DNA of 64,000 nt from an uncultured Hungatella sp. (GCA_910585435.1 CAJUEJ010000010.1:1-64000), one strand, 5' to 3'. Counted from the stretch's first letter, positions 7,636 to 17,328 are shown. The notes: generated from the letters alone by a model not told the origin. A program made the numbers and translations.

Positions 7636-10302
7636 ATGAAGATTGTGGGGTTAAAGACCAATTATCAGATAAAGCCGTTGGGAATTGAAATTCCTGGCGT
7701 TACCTTTTCCTGGAAGGTTAAGGAAGCCAGGGGAAAGTTTCAGGAATGGGCCAGATTGTTAATCAGTGAGGACAGAGCTTTTGAAACGCTGGTGTATGAC
7801 AGCGGGGAGAGGGAGTTGAATTCCTGCGGTTTTGCGCCGGAGGCAGAGCTTCACGGCGGATGTACTTATTACTGGAAGGTGACAGTGAGGGACGATGCCG
7901 GGGAGGAAGCGGAGAGCGATGTGGCTTTCTTTGAGGGCGGCCATCCAGAAGGGGAGTGGCACGGCTCCTGGATTAAGCCGCCTTTTGTCCAGGAGATTCA
8001 CCCGGTATTTCGGAAATGTTTTTCCCTGGATGGGTGGGGACAGGAAGGAACGGGAAGGGCACGGCTGTATGTGTGCGGCCTGGGGCTTTATGAGGTATAC
8101 ATAAACGGACAGAAGGCGGGGGAGGATTATCTGGCGCCTTACTGGACGGATTACCGTCATTGGATCCAGTACCAGACCTATGACGTGGGAAAATACCTGC
8201 AGGCCGGAGAGAACCAGATCGATGTTTATCTGGGCAACGGATGGTATAAGGGAGTGTTCGGGTATACCAATCAGGGGATTCTGAGGAATTTCTATGGGGA
8301 CAGCTTTAAATTGCTGGCGGATCTGTACGTGAGGGATGAGACAGGAAGGGAGACTGTGGTCGCCACAGATGAAACCTGGATGGCCCTTAAATCGCCGGTG
8401 GTCAGTTCAGGTATCTATGACGGGGAGATGTATGACTCACGGATGGAGAAGGATCTGGTGGAGATTCCGGACAGGAAGAGGCTTTTTGCGGCAAAGGCAG
8501 AGGCTCCCAGGGGGCGTGTGTGCCCTATGACAGGGGTTCCGGTGAAAAGGCGGGAGGTTCTTCCGGTGAAGGAGATTATCCGCACAGATATTGGGGAGAC
8601 GGTTCTGGACTTTGGGCAGGAGATCACAGGATGGGTGGCTTTCCAGGCAGAGGGGCCCCGGGATCGGCGGATTATCCTGGAATACGGTGAAGTGATGCAG
8701 AACGGCAGGTTTTACAGGGATAATCTGCGTACAGCCCAGGCTAAGTATACCTTTATCTCCGATGGGAGGAAGCAGTTTGCACGGCCTCATTTTACATTTT
8801 TCGGATTCCGGTATGTGAAGGTCACCGGGATGGAGGTAAATGAGTCCAATGTGGGAGAGTTTGAGGCATGGGCTTTGTATTCGGATATTGAGGAGACAGG
8901 GTTTATCGAGACGTCTCATGAGAAGGTGAACCGGCTGATCTCCAACACCAAGTGGAGCCAGAAGGACAATTTCCTGGATGTTCCCACAGACTGTCCCCAG
9001 AGGGATGAGCGGTGCGGCTGGACAGGGGATGCGGAGATTTTCAGCGGTGCGGCTTCGTTTCATATGGAGACTCCGGCATTTTTCAGGAAGTATTTGAAGG
9101 ATATGGCGCTGGAGCAGAGGGAGAAAGGGGGAGCGGTTCCCTATGTGGTGCCGGATATCCTGACTCTGGTCCGGCAGATGAACGGAGAGCCGGAGTTTAA
9201 CCCCGATGAGCCAGGGTGGGGCGAGGCCGGATCCTGTGTGTGGGGAGACGCGGCTTCTATTATCCCATGGAATATGTACCTTCACTATGGAAATAAAAAG
9301 TGGCTGGAAGAGCAGTATGATAATATGAAGCAGTGGGTGGATTTCATCATCACCATGGATGAAAAGTACTGCGGCGGCAGGCGGCTGTGGACCTGCGGAT
9401 TTCATTTCGGAGACTGGCTTTCTCTGGACGCCCAGGGAGAGGACAACCGGGAAGGGGGGACGGACCGGTATTTTGTGGCATCAGCATTTTACATGTATTC
9501 CGCCAGGCTGACGGCTAAAGCGGCAGAGGTTATAGGAAGAGAAAAGGACGCCAAGTACTACGGGGAGATTGCGTCCCAGGTGCGCCGGGCCATCAGGGAA
9601 TACTACATGACGTCGGATGGGAAGCTTACCATCCATACCCAGACGGCCTATGCCCTGGGAATCCGCTTCGGGCTGTTCGAGGATACAGAGAAGGAGGCGG
9701 CAGGGAGAGAGCTTAAAGGCCTTCTGGACAAATTCGGCGGCCATCTGGCTACAGGGTTTGTGGGAACAGCCTACCTGTGCGACGCGCTGACGGAGACAGG
9801 GTATCTGGATGAGGCGTATGGGCTGCTTCTGAATGAAGAATATCCGGGATGGCTGTATGAGGTGAACCTGGGAGCCACCACCATCTGGGAGCGGTGGAAT
9901 TCTCTGCTGCCGGACGGTTCCATCAGCAGTACAGGGATGAACAGCTTAAACCATTACGCTTACGGCGTGATTGTGGAATGGATCTACCGGGAGGTCTGCG
10001 GAATCCGGCATCGGGAGGACGGTGTGGGCGGGAAACGAATGCTTCTCGCACCGAAGCCAGGGAGGCAGCTGGAGTTTGCACATGGCGTGTACCGTTCGGC
10101 GGCAGGCGATTATGAATGCGGATGGAAATGGGAGGGAGACAGGCTGACGTATACCTTCCAGGTGCCCTTTGACTGCAGGGCCGCATTTGTGCCGGGAATA
10201 GTAGGTGAGACCGTTACGGTGAATGGCGTGGAAACAGACAGGAAGGCTCTGGGGAAGGAATTTGTGGCAGGGCGGTATGTGGTAGAGACCATTGTTTCCT
10301 GA
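7636..10302 (+). CDS. GH78 alpha-L-rhamnosidase
   Basis: This 888-residue GH78 enzyme hydrolyses terminal alpha-L-rhamnose from plant polysaccharides or glycosides. N-terminal beta-sandwich domains (about 1-390) precede an (alpha/alpha)6 barrel. The catalytic segment DVPTDCPQRDERCGWTGDA lies at about residues 449-467, containing the proposed general acid Glu and a conserved Asp. ATTIWERWN near residue 750 contains the proposed general base Glu. A C-terminal beta domain follows. No signal peptide is visible, so it is probably cytoplasmic and acts on imported oligosaccharides. The start has an AAAGGAGC ribosome-binding site. Length and motifs are complete. Confidence 0.93.
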   Translation: MKIVGLKTNYQIKPLGIEIPGVTFSWKVKEARGKFQEWARLLISEDRAFETLVYDSGERELNSCGFAPEAELHGGCTYYWKVTVRDDAGEEAESDVAFFEGGHPEGEWHGSWIKPPFVQEIHPVFRKCFSLDGWGQEGTGRARLYVCGLGLYEVYINGQKAGEDYLAPYWTDYRHWIQYQTYDVGKYLQAGENQIDVYLGNGWYKGVFGYTNQGILRNFYGDSFKLLADLYVRDETGRETVVATDETWMALKSPVVSSGIYDGEMYDSRMEKDLVEIPDRKRLFAAKAEAPRGRVCPMTGVPVKRREVLPVKEIIRTDIGETVLDFGQEITGWVAFQAEGPRDRRIILEYGEVMQNGRFYRDNLRTAQAKYTFISDGRKQFARPHFTFFGFRYVKVTGMEVNESNVGEFEAWALYSDIEETGFIETSHEKVNRLISNTKWSQKDNFLDVPTDCPQRDERCGWTGDAEIFSGAASFHMETPAFFRKYLKDMALEQREKGGAVPYVVPDILTLVRQMNGEPEFNPDEPGWGEAGSCVWGDAASIIPWNMYLHYGNKKWLEEQYDNMKQWVDFIITMDEKYCGGRRLWTCGFHFGDWLSLDAQGEDNREGGTDRYFVASAFYMYSARLTAKAAEVIGREKDAKYYGEIASQVRRAIREYYMTSDGKLTIHTQTAYALGIRFGLFEDTEKEAAGRELKGLLDKFGGHLATGFVGTAYLCDALTETGYLDEAYGLLLNEEYPGWLYEVNLGATTIWERWNSLLPDGSISSTGMNSLNHYAYGVIVEWIYREVCGIRHREDGVGGKRMLLAPKPGRQLEFAHGVYRSAAGDYECGWKWEGDRLTYTFQVPFDCRAAFVPGIVGETVTVNGVETDRKALGKEFVAGRYVVETIVS

Positions 10303-10382
10303 TAATAGGATGGTAATATGTTTTAAAGTGTGATATACTAAAGGCATGACAGTAAACTTTTTCATTATAAAGGGGTGATGAG

Positions 10383-10553
10383 ATGCCGACAAACGAAAAG
10401 GAATACAATGGTTACCTTTTGGATCAGCTTGAGCTGATTGAGCGGCTTGAAATGGTTGCGGATGACAGTGAGGCTGTAAAAAGGCAGCTGGCAATCGAGA
10501 AGAAATTTGTCGAGCGTAAACTGTACCAAAAACCGCCGATGAAAAGTGAATAG
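10383..10553 (+). CDS. Small highly charged hypothetical protein (56 aa)
   Basis: An ATG at 10383, with AAGGGGTGATG just upstream, opens 56 codons ending TAG at 10551-10553. The product (beginning MPTNEKEYNGYLLDQLELIE) is rich in Glu, Leu and Lys with heptad-like spacing, so a short helical or coiled-coil protein is likely. A TG-extended -10 (TGATATACT) lies about 40 bp upstream and an intrinsic terminator follows at once. This makes a complete monocistronic unit, which argues that it is real. Function is not recognised. Confidence 0.7.
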   Translation: MPTNEKEYNGYLLDQLELIERLEMVADDSEAVKRQLAIEKKFVERKLYQKPPMKSE

Positions 10554-10555
10554 CA

Positions 10556-10599
10556 GCAAAAAAGGAGAGGGTGTTCTTTGGCATCCTCTTTTTTTATAG
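10556..10599 (+). terminator. Intrinsic terminator after the 56-aa gene
   Basis: GAGGGTG and CATCCTC form the stem around TTCTTTGG, followed by seven T residues; an A-run precedes it. It ends the 56-aa transcription unit. Confidence 0.75.
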
Positions 10600-10628
10600 A
10601 TCTTTTATAGTTCTTTCAAAACTGCACA

Positions 10629-10657
10629 TTGCAAATGGAGAAGATCCATATTAAAAT
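10629..10657 (+). promoter_or_regulatory. Sigma-A promoter of the MNT nucleotidyltransferase gene
   Basis: TTGCAA (10629-10634), a 17-bp spacer and TAAAAT (10652-10657) lie 38 bp upstream of the GTG start at 10696. Confidence 0.55.
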
Positions 10658-10695
10658 AAACATATAAATTAACAGGAAAAGGAAGGTGAGGAATC

Positions 10696-11034
10696 GTGAG
10701 TGGTTTGTATCAGCTGAACGCTGTTACGGATGAAATTGTGAAATGCTATCGTTCTGTTTTTGGGGAGACAATCGTAGATATTTTTTTATATGGTTCTTAT
10801 GCCCGCGGAGATTATGATGATGAATCGGATATAGATATAGCTGCTATTGTGAAGGGAAAAAGGGCGGATTTACAAAAGAAGCTTAAATATGTATGGGAAT
10901 TTTCAGTAGATTTAGGGATGGAAAATGATATTGTGATTTCACCTATGGTGATTCCTTATGATGAATTTGAGCAATATAAACGGATATTGCCTTATTATAG
11001 GAATATTGTAAAGGAGGGAAAAAAGATTGGATGA
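10696..11034 (+). CDS. MNT-type minimal nucleotidyltransferase
   Basis: This 112-residue protein has the MNT catalytic signature LYGSYARGDYDDESDIDI (GSxxR then DxD, about residues 33-52). The family normally pairs with a HEPN RNase and neutralises it, by AMPylation in characterised MNT/HEPN toxin-antitoxin systems. It uses a GTG start with an AAGGAAGGTGAGG ribosome-binding region. Its stop overlaps the TTG start of the adjoining HEPN gene, which is wrecked by deletion. So this is probably an orphan antitoxin. Family identification is strong; toxin-antitoxin activity here is inferred. Confidence 0.88.
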   Translation: MSGLYQLNAVTDEIVKCYRSVFGETIVDIFLYGSYARGDYDDESDIDIAAIVKGKRADLQKKLKYVWEFSVDLGMENDIVISPMVIPYDEFEQYKRILPYYRNIVKEGKKIG

Positions 11035-11210
11035 ATTGGTACAGTATCGTTTGTGCAATGCCAAGGAAAAACTGGAGTCTGCAACATGCTTTCCAGATAA
11101 GAAATGGCTGTGATTATGATGACTTTTTCATAGTATCAAAGCAGGATGCCGAAGAGCAGTATCAAAAAGCGGCAGAAATGCTGGATGCGATTTTAAAGTA
11201 TTTAGAATAA
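11027..11210 (+). pseudogene. HEPN toxin remnant with internal deletion
   Basis: From the TTG at 11027 one frame encodes a HEPN N-terminus (LDELVQYRLCNAKEKLESA) that stops at about 11113. The typical HEPN C-terminus (YDDFFIVSKQDAEEQYQKAA) follows in another frame and ends at the TAA at 11208-11210. Together they cover about 60 residues of a family that is normally 120-135, so the middle, including the R-x4-6-H RNase motif, is gone. An ATG at 11031 opens 59 codons through the junction into the C-terminal frame, but its first part is not HEPN-like. The loss disarms the MNT/HEPN module. Confidence 0.8.
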
Positions 11211-11242
11211 ACATATCTTTTATTTTCTGCCGCTTTTTCAAC

Positions 11243-13063
11243 TTACACCTTCCTGATGCAGATATGAATACGATTCTGATAATAGGGAATGGACTCCATG
11301 GACACTTCTATATTCTCTTTCCCATAATACGTAATCAGCCTGTGGTAAACATTGTTGACGCCTACATGCCGCTGAGCCTGTGCGGACGGCTCCGACACCA
11401 TCAGCTGGCGGACCTTCACCGCGTCAAAACCGCTGCCGTTATCAATGATGTCGATGGCCAGGGAGCCGGGGGCAGGGGACGTAAAGGAGATCTGGATCAT
11501 AGGCGCGGAGGCGGGGATTCCGAAGGAATCGATGCCGAAACCGTGGCGGATGGAGTTCTCAACCAGAGGCTGTAAGATGGTTTTTAATATCTTTACATCG
11601 GCCAGGGCAGGATCGACCTTGTGAACCAGAAGGATGGTCTGGCCGAAGCGCTGGTTCATGATGTTGATATACGCGTTGATGTGCCGCAGCTCATTGGAAA
11701 TACTGATGATATCTGCTCCGCCGGACAGGCTGATGCGCAGGTAATCTGCCAGGTACTGAATCATGGAGGCAGCGATATCATTGTTGTTTCGGAACACCTC
11801 GGACTGGATTTCTTCCAGGGTGTTGTACAGGAAATGGGGGTTGATCTGCTCCGTCAGAAGCTTTAGCTCCGTCCTGTATTTGACTGCCTCCTCCTCCTTG
11901 ATCTGCTGCTTCTGGGCATTGATGGTTGAGTTCATGCTGTTTATGGCTTCCAGAAGCCGTCCCAGCTCATCCCGGGCCGGGAAATGCTCTGGGGTATTGT
12001 AATCATCGCTGCCGATTTTCTCCACAATATCATTCAGCTTCAGAATGGGATTGGCCACGAAGCGTTTCATAAAATAGGAGGTTCCCATCATCAGCGCCAC
12101 GATGAGGATCAGGGTCAGGAGAAAGGAAGGGGCTGTGGACACCAGAATATCTGAAAATGTCTCCCGCTGCAGATCGCACAGCAGAAGGAGGCCGGAGGTC
12201 TCCAGGCCGTGGAGAAACAGGCTGTGGGACTGGTACTGGGATTTTACCACAGATCGTTTGCTGCCTTCCAGCTGGGCGATCATGCGGCTGAACTCATCGG
12301 TGTTTTCTATCTGCCGGGACATGGTGTTTTTCATGTCGGAGATCAGGGTTCCGTCGCTGCGGATGAGATGGTAGCGCAGCTGCTGATCATTTAACCCGGT
12401 GTTGACTAACATGGACTGGAGCGTGTCTGAATCCAGAAAAAGGATGACATAGGCAGACGGTGTGCTGTCGCTGCCGGAGGCAATCCTGGTAAGCCCCCAG
12501 TGATTTTCAACGGGAATAACCAGTGGGATGACCTGGTTGGCAGGCTTGCTGGGCTCGCTGCGTTCGGAACACCAGGTGATGCCGCCTATCTGGGAAAGCT
12601 CCCTGTCTGTGAACACATCGGACAGGGGCAGACGCAGGGGAGCGCTGAAAGGGGCATAGGTGTAGTGAGGCGCAGCGCCGGATACGATGAGCACAGAGGA
12701 GATCAGATAGTGGCTGTGGGTCAAATCACTGGTTACGGTCTGGAGATTCTGCCTGTGCATATGGACATTGGACGGATCGTCGGTGATTGCCTGAACCTCT
12801 GCCTGAAAATCCACGTCACTGCAGATGCGGATAAAGTGCTGAAGAATGTCCTGGTAGCTCTGATTTAAGCTGTAGGCAGCCCGTTCCACGGACGCCTCCA
12901 CTGACTGTTCATTTCGCCGGCTTACCATAAAGTGGTAGAAGACAAAAACGAAGGCCAGCAGGGAGGCGCACAAGAGGACTGTGATGGCAAGGATCAGAGT
13001 ATTCAGCTTAATCAGAAGAGGGCTGTTGTGGTAAATGTTTTTTATTTTTTTTAACGGGTTCAT
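11243..13063 (-). CDS. YesM-type sensor histidine kinase
   Basis: This 606-residue membrane kinase has a cytoplasmic N-terminus, TM1 at about 18-46, an extracellular sensor (about 50-290), TM2 at about 300-325, a HAMP linker, and a His_kinase domain (EQINPHFLYNTLEEIQ, phospho-acceptor His near residue 405). A HATPase_c domain follows, with the N-box VENSIRHGFG and the G-box DNGSGFD. This architecture is the YesM/LytS-like family that controls extracytoplasmic glycan uptake operons. The start overlaps the response-regulator stop by 4 bp, so they form a two-gene operon. The adjacent divergent ABC importer is the likely target. Confidence 0.93.
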   Translation of the reverse strand: MNPLKKIKNIYHNSPLLIKLNTLILAITVLLCASLLAFVFVFYHFMVSRRNEQSVEASVERAAYSLNQSYQDILQHFIRICSDVDFQAEVQAITDDPSNVHMHRQNLQTVTSDLTHSHYLISSVLIVSGAAPHYTYAPFSAPLRLPLSDVFTDRELSQIGGITWCSERSEPSKPANQVIPLVIPVENHWGLTRIASGSDSTPSAYVILFLDSDTLQSMLVNTGLNDQQLRYHLIRSDGTLISDMKNTMSRQIENTDEFSRMIAQLEGSKRSVVKSQYQSHSLFLHGLETSGLLLLCDLQRETFSDILVSTAPSFLLTLILIVALMMGTSYFMKRFVANPILKLNDIVEKIGSDDYNTPEHFPARDELGRLLEAINSMNSTINAQKQQIKEEEAVKYRTELKLLTEQINPHFLYNTLEEIQSEVFRNNNDIAASMIQYLADYLRISLSGGADIISISNELRHINAYINIMNQRFGQTILLVHKVDPALADVKILKTILQPLVENSIRHGFGIDSFGIPASAPMIQISFTSPAPGSLAIDIIDNGSGFDAVKVRQLMVSEPSAQAQRHVGVNNVYHRLITYYGKENIEVSMESIPYYQNRIHICIRKV

Positions 13064-14652
13064 AAAGGTCCCTTTCCGTGACGGTACCGGTTCTGGAAAT
13101 CCGACGGCGTTACTCCGTGGATTTTCTTAAATGCTCTTGAGAAGGAACGGTAATCCCTGTATCCCAGATTGTAGGCAAGCTCATAGATGGAGAGCTCCGG
13201 ATTGACAAGACTGCGTCTTGCGTACTCCATTTTTTCCTGGATCAGATAGTCCCTTAAATATACGTTGGTTTTATTTTTAAAATAGATGGCAAAATAAGAG
13301 GCACTGAGATGGATTTCATCGGCGATGTCTTTTATTTTGATCCGGTCTGCAATGTGTTCACGGATGTAGGAAAGAGCAGTATTGATGATCTCGTCGTTGC
13401 ATTGGATCTCCATGGAGGCTTCGTTTATGCTTTCCGCGTATCCGTAAACCGCATCGATATATTCTGACAGATGGGTAAATGCATCGATCATAAAGCCGGA
13501 TATCTCATGAAGGGTTCTGCAGCGGTAAAGAGCCTGGGGATCCGTGATCTCGGAAATCTCCTCGTGAGAGTACTGGCTGAACTCCTGCTCCACATGGTAT
13601 AAAAGCGCATAGCAGGTGCTGTAGATATAGCTTGGAGGCGGCATTTCCACGTACAGAAGATCTTTTATAAACCCATGGCAAAACTGCCGTATGCTGTCAT
13701 GATCCCGCTTGATGATAAAGTGAACCAGGGGAAGGACGTCAAAGTCAGAAAGCTTTTTTACCGGCGGCACGGTGCAGATGTCTGACGGAAGGAAAATCTG
13801 CCTGTGTTCATTGTACAGGCGGTATGTCAGGGCTGTCAGAGCACGGCTGAAGGAGTACTGGCACTGCATCAGGGCAGGGACAGTATCGCCGGCGCCGATG
13901 CAGGGGAGCGCCTTCCGGGGCGTGTGGCTTTGAAGAACGGAAAGAACGCGCTCCGCAGCCTGGAGGGGCAGGGTGTCGGTCTGGTTGAAAATGCCTGTAA
14001 TATAGCTTTTATAGGAGAAAAATACGTATGCAGAGGCCAGGGAGGCATTTTTTAAAAGCTCACAGACAAAATCCGGATCTGGGGGGGTATTGTCCTCAGG
14101 ATAGGAAAGCACCATGACAAAGCTTTCCGTATCGCTGATTCCCAGAGAGGAGCTGGCAAGCAGGGTGCGCAAAAGTGTCTGATCCGGAAATTTGCCGTCC
14201 AGAATCCCCCTGAGACAGTTTAAGTCCATCTGCTGCTTGTAGAACTGGTTCATGCGGTTCCCGGAGATTTTTGCCCGTTCACTTAGGATACGGTAGATCT
14301 CGTCTGTCAGCTCCGAGATGTTTAAGGGCTTTAGAAGAAATGCCCTGGCGCCGTAGTGGATGGCGCGCTGTGCATACTGGAACTCATCATAGCCGCTGAG
14401 AATGATAAAATCGGTGTTGATTCCGGCAGCTCTTACTCTGGAGATAGCGTCAAGACCGTCCAGCTCCGGCATGCAGATATCCATAATAACCAGATCCGGC
14501 ATATGCTGGATGATCAGATCCAGGGCTTCTTTTCCGTTGCCGGCTGCCGCCACGATCTGTACATTCAGATTTTCCCAGTCTATGGCAGCCTGAAGCTCTG
14601 AGATAATGGCTGCTTCATCGTCGCATAGGATAACGGTAAATTTTTGGGCCAT
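13060..14652 (-). CDS. YesN-type AraC-family response regulator
   Basis: This 530-residue protein has an N-terminal receiver domain (about 3-120; acidic pair CDDE, phospho-acceptor Asp in VIMDICMPELDG, Lys in FLLKPL), a long middle region, and a C-terminal AraC double helix-turn-helix (about 430-528). The frame is open to 14817. The start at 14652 was chosen because it directly precedes the receiver fold, has a GAGGAGG ribosome-binding site, and lies just downstream of a promoter at 14689-14717. It probably activates the divergent solute-binding protein/permease operon when phosphorylated by the YesM-type kinase. Confidence 0.92.
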   Translation of the reverse strand: MAQKFTVILCDDEAAIISELQAAIDWENLNVQIVAAAGNGKEALDLIIQHMPDLVIMDICMPELDGLDAISRVRAAGINTDFIILSGYDEFQYAQRAIHYGARAFLLKPLNISELTDEIYRILSERAKISGNRMNQFYKQQMDLNCLRGILDGKFPDQTLLRTLLASSSLGISDTESFVMVLSYPEDNTPPDPDFVCELLKNASLASAYVFFSYKSYITGIFNQTDTLPLQAAERVLSVLQSHTPRKALPCIGAGDTVPALMQCQYSFSRALTALTYRLYNEHRQIFLPSDICTVPPVKKLSDFDVLPLVHFIIKRDHDSIRQFCHGFIKDLLYVEMPPPSYIYSTCYALLYHVEQEFSQYSHEEISEITDPQALYRCRTLHEISGFMIDAFTHLSEYIDAVYGYAESINEASMEIQCNDEIINTALSYIREHIADRIKIKDIADEIHLSASYFAIYFKNKTNVYLRDYLIQEKMEYARRSLVNPELSIYELAYNLGYRDYRSFSRAFKKIHGVTPSDFQNRYRHGKGPL

Positions 14653-14688
14653 GAAAGATTTCCTCCTCTCCTGTTTTCCATGCTTTCC

Positions 14689-14717
14689 ATCATAATGGAA
14701 ATGGATGTTTTTGACAA
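14689..14717 (-). promoter_or_regulatory. Promoter of the two-component operon
   Basis: On the minus strand TTGTCA (14712-14717) and TATGAT (14689-14694) are 17 bp apart. The inferred transcription start near 14682 supports translation from 14652 rather than from an upstream start. Confidence 0.6.
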
Positions 14718-14841
14718 GGGTCCCGGGGGAAAGGACAAAGAATTCAAAGATTTTGTTACATGGTTCATAGGAAATGTCCTCCCCAAAAACAGAATAGGAT
14801 GTTAGACTTATAGACATCAGATTGAATTAGGAGGGAAAGTC

Positions 14842-16296
14842 ATGAAAAAAATGAAACGATTTACATGTGCAGCTATGGCAGCGGCTATGGTTATGTCACT
14901 GGCAGCCTGCTCCGGCAGCGGGGACTCAGACAGCGGTTCCGCTACGACAGCGGCAGCCGGCGGAGACGCAAAGCAGGAGACGGAAGCGAAAAAAGACGGG
15001 GAAGCAAAGCAGGAGGCTGCACCGTCAGGAGACAAGACCGTGGTGGAGGTCTGGACCGGCGACCGGCACGATATGGAATATGTGCAGAGCATGGTGGACA
15101 AGTACAATGCAGAGAACACGGACAATATTGAGATCAAGCTGACCATTATCACAGAGGATTATGCCAACATGCTGGCGCTGGCTTACAGCGGCGGAACGGC
15201 ACCGGATATTGTAGGCAACAGCAATGATGTGACTCTGAACCTGTTTGCAGACACAGGGATTCTTTCTCCTCTGAATGATTTTATTGCACAGGATGAGGAA
15301 TATCAGAAGGTCAACGAGCCTTATGAGCATATGTTTGAGGGGCTTAATGCAAAGGACGGCAATATTTACTGGGTTTACACTGCCATGCGTTCCGGCGTAC
15401 GTGTGGAATACAACAAGAACCTTCTGGAACAGAACGGTTATACGGAGATCCCGAAAACCTTAGACGAGTATATTGCAATGGCCCAGAAGATTACGGAAAG
15501 CGGCGGCGGCCAGTATTACGGCATCGGCTTTACATCATCTTCTCCATTTGAGAGACTGCTTGAGATGTCTGCCCAGATGTCAGGCGTGTTCTATTATGAC
15601 TATGTAAACGGAAAATATGATTTCAGCGGATACAAGCCTTTCCTGGAAAAGGGACAGGAGTTAGTGAAGGCGGCTTATCCGGATCAGCAGGGCGTGGACA
15701 ACATGAGAGCTCTGTTTGCCCAGGGTTCCTTCGCTCTGTGGAGCAATGCTTCTCAGGAGGCAGGCGTATTTACAGATCAGATTCCGGTGACGGATTTTGA
15801 GTGGGGCGTAGGAGAGGTGCCGACTCTGGACGGCGAGATAAAGGGTGCTTTGCTTACGACTCCTTCAAAGGGCTACAGCATTGTTTCCAGCTCTGAGCAT
15901 AAGGATGAGGCATGGAAGGTTATCTCTTATTTCCAGTCTGAGGAATTCATAAAGGGATACCTTGAGAATGGATATGCACTGCCCATTACCTCTTATATGG
16001 ACGGGGTGATCGACAAGTCCAAGATCGGCCGTCTGGCAGATTTCTCACTGGTTGAATATGAGTCTGTATATCCCACGCCTCCGGCAGTGAACCTGCAGGG
16101 AGATGACTACAGAACCACTCTGTGGAATGCAGTTATGGGATATGTGGGAATCGATGAGGCGATTGAGGATTTAAATACCAGATACAACAGCGCGCTGGAT
16201 GCCGATGTGGCTTCCGGAACCGTAAAGCGTCTGATTATCAAGGATTATGATCCGCTGCACCCAAGCGCAGGTACGGCCACTTACGAAACAAAATAA
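14842..16296 (+). CDS. Extracellular sugar-binding lipoprotein of an ABC importer
   Basis: This 484-residue family-1 solute-binding protein has a lipoprotein signal peptide (charged start, hydrophobic core, lipobox LAAC at about residue 21-24). A Ser/Gly/Ala/Glu-rich tether follows to about residue 65, then a two-lobed binding fold. It captures oligosaccharide at the outer face of the membrane and delivers it to the two permeases downstream. A GGAGGG ribosome-binding site precedes the start. No ATPase gene is in the operon, which is usual for this family (a shared MsmK-type ATPase elsewhere). Ligand unknown; the adjoining rhamnosidase-like genes suggest a rhamnose-containing glycan. Confidence 0.92.
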   Translation: MKKMKRFTCAAMAAAMVMSLAACSGSGDSDSGSATTAAAGGDAKQETEAKKDGEAKQEAAPSGDKTVVEVWTGDRHDMEYVQSMVDKYNAENTDNIEIKLTIITEDYANMLALAYSGGTAPDIVGNSNDVTLNLFADTGILSPLNDFIAQDEEYQKVNEPYEHMFEGLNAKDGNIYWVYTAMRSGVRVEYNKNLLEQNGYTEIPKTLDEYIAMAQKITESGGGQYYGIGFTSSSPFERLLEMSAQMSGVFYYDYVNGKYDFSGYKPFLEKGQELVKAAYPDQQGVDNMRALFAQGSFALWSNASQEAGVFTDQIPVTDFEWGVGEVPTLDGEIKGALLTTPSKGYSIVSSSEHKDEAWKVISYFQSEEFIKGYLENGYALPITSYMDGVIDKSKIGRLADFSLVEYESVYPTPPAVNLQGDDYRTTLWNAVMGYVGIDEAIEDLNTRYNSALDADVASGTVKRLIIKDYDPLHPSAGTATYETK

Positions 16297-16305
16297 AGGG
16301 CTTGA

Positions 16306-16346
16306 GACAAGGGGGCTGGATTGGGATATCCGGCCCCCTGTTTGAT
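16306..16346 (+). terminator. Attenuator-like hairpin between binding protein and first permease
   Basis: ACAAGGGGGCTGGA pairs with TCCGGCCCCCTGTTT around TTGGGATA. The following T-tract is short and broken (TTTGATT), so it probably lowers downstream expression rather than ending transcription. That is a usual arrangement between an abundant binding protein and its permeases. Confidence 0.6.
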
Positions 16347-16407
16347 TGACAGGGACCCGCTTCGGTGCGGGAGGGGTGTTACATATTTGTATAAGGAGAA
16401 TAATGAT

Positions 16408-17328
16408 ATGGCAAATCAAACGAAAAAAAAGAGCGGCAAGGGAGATTCCTTTTCCTACATGCTGATGCTGCTTCCGGCGGTTCTGATGCTGGTGGTATGT
16501 TCTATCTATCCTTTTCTCTGGATTCTTCGTTATGTATGTTATAATTACAATGGTTTTACGGCCACGTATACAGGGCTTGCCAATTTTAAGCGCATGTTCT
16601 CAGATTCGCTTTTCTGGCACAGTGTAGGGATTACCTTTGAGTATGCGGTGCTGAAGCTGATTTTTATCATTCCGCTGGCTCTTGTGATCGCGGTTCTCTT
16701 AAATCTGAAGATGAAGGGATCCGCTGTTTTCCGGGGTATTTATTTTATGCCTACCGTGATTTCCACATCCATTGCAGGTATGATTTTTGCGTTTATCTTT
16801 GCGACTCAGAACGGTATTGCCAATGCGGTGCTGCAGACGCTGCATCTGATTAAAGCTCCCATTCCATGGCTGAACAGCACGGATTTTGTCATGGCGGCGG
16901 TTACGATCCTGGCTGTGTGGGGCGGACTGGGGAATTACATGCTGTATTTTATTACCGGTATGAACGGGATCAGTACGGACGTGTATGAATCGGCCAAGAT
17001 TGACGGGGCCAATGCGTTTCAGACCTTTTTCTTTGTCACCCTGCCAATGCTGGCGCCTGTCCTTAAGGTGGTGCTGATGCTGGCGATCACCAGTGCATTC
17101 AAGGATTATGAGGCTATCATGGTACTTTCCAAGGGCGGGCCGGGTAACCGTTCTATGGTTATGTTCCTTTATATTTACAACCTGATCTTTGGCGGCACCA
17201 ACACATCGGTGACTCAGGCGCAGATCGGCTATGGCGCGCTTCTCAGCGTTATGGCAGCGATTATTGTAGGTCTTGTAACTATCGTGTATATGTTTGTATC
17301 CAAGAAACTGGATCATATAACCGATTAG
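16408..17328 (+). CDS. ABC sugar permease, first subunit (MalF/UgpA type)
   Basis: This is a 306-residue inner-membrane protein with six predicted transmembrane segments and the EAA loop (ESAKIDGANAFQTFFFVTLP, about residues 195-215) that contacts the ATPase. The frame is open from 16321. ATG 16408 was chosen because TATAAGGAGAATAATGAT gives a proper ribosome-binding site and the protein then starts with the usual basic tail. It forms a heterodimer with the next permease. Confidence 0.92.
   Translation: MANQTKKKSGKGDSFSYMLMLLPAVLMLVVCSIYPFLWILRYVCYNYNGFTATYTGLANFKRMFSDSLFWHSVGITFEYAVLKLIFIIPLALVIAVLLNLKMKGSAVFRGIYFMPTVISTSIAGMIFAFIFATQNGIANAVLQTLHLIKAPIPWLNSTDFVMAAVTILAVWGGLGNYMLYFITGMNGISTDVYESAKIDGANAFQTFFFVTLPMLAPVLKVVLMLAITSAFKDYEAIMVLSKGGPGNRSMVMFLYIYNLIFGGTNTSVTQAQIGYGALLSVMAAIIVGLVTIVYMFVSKKLDHITD

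Noticed and set aside
13060..14817. Longer response-regulator start at 14817
   Set aside because: The extra 55 residues precede the receiver fold, overlap a promoter at 14689-14717, and have no good ribosome-binding site; 14652 fits all evidence.
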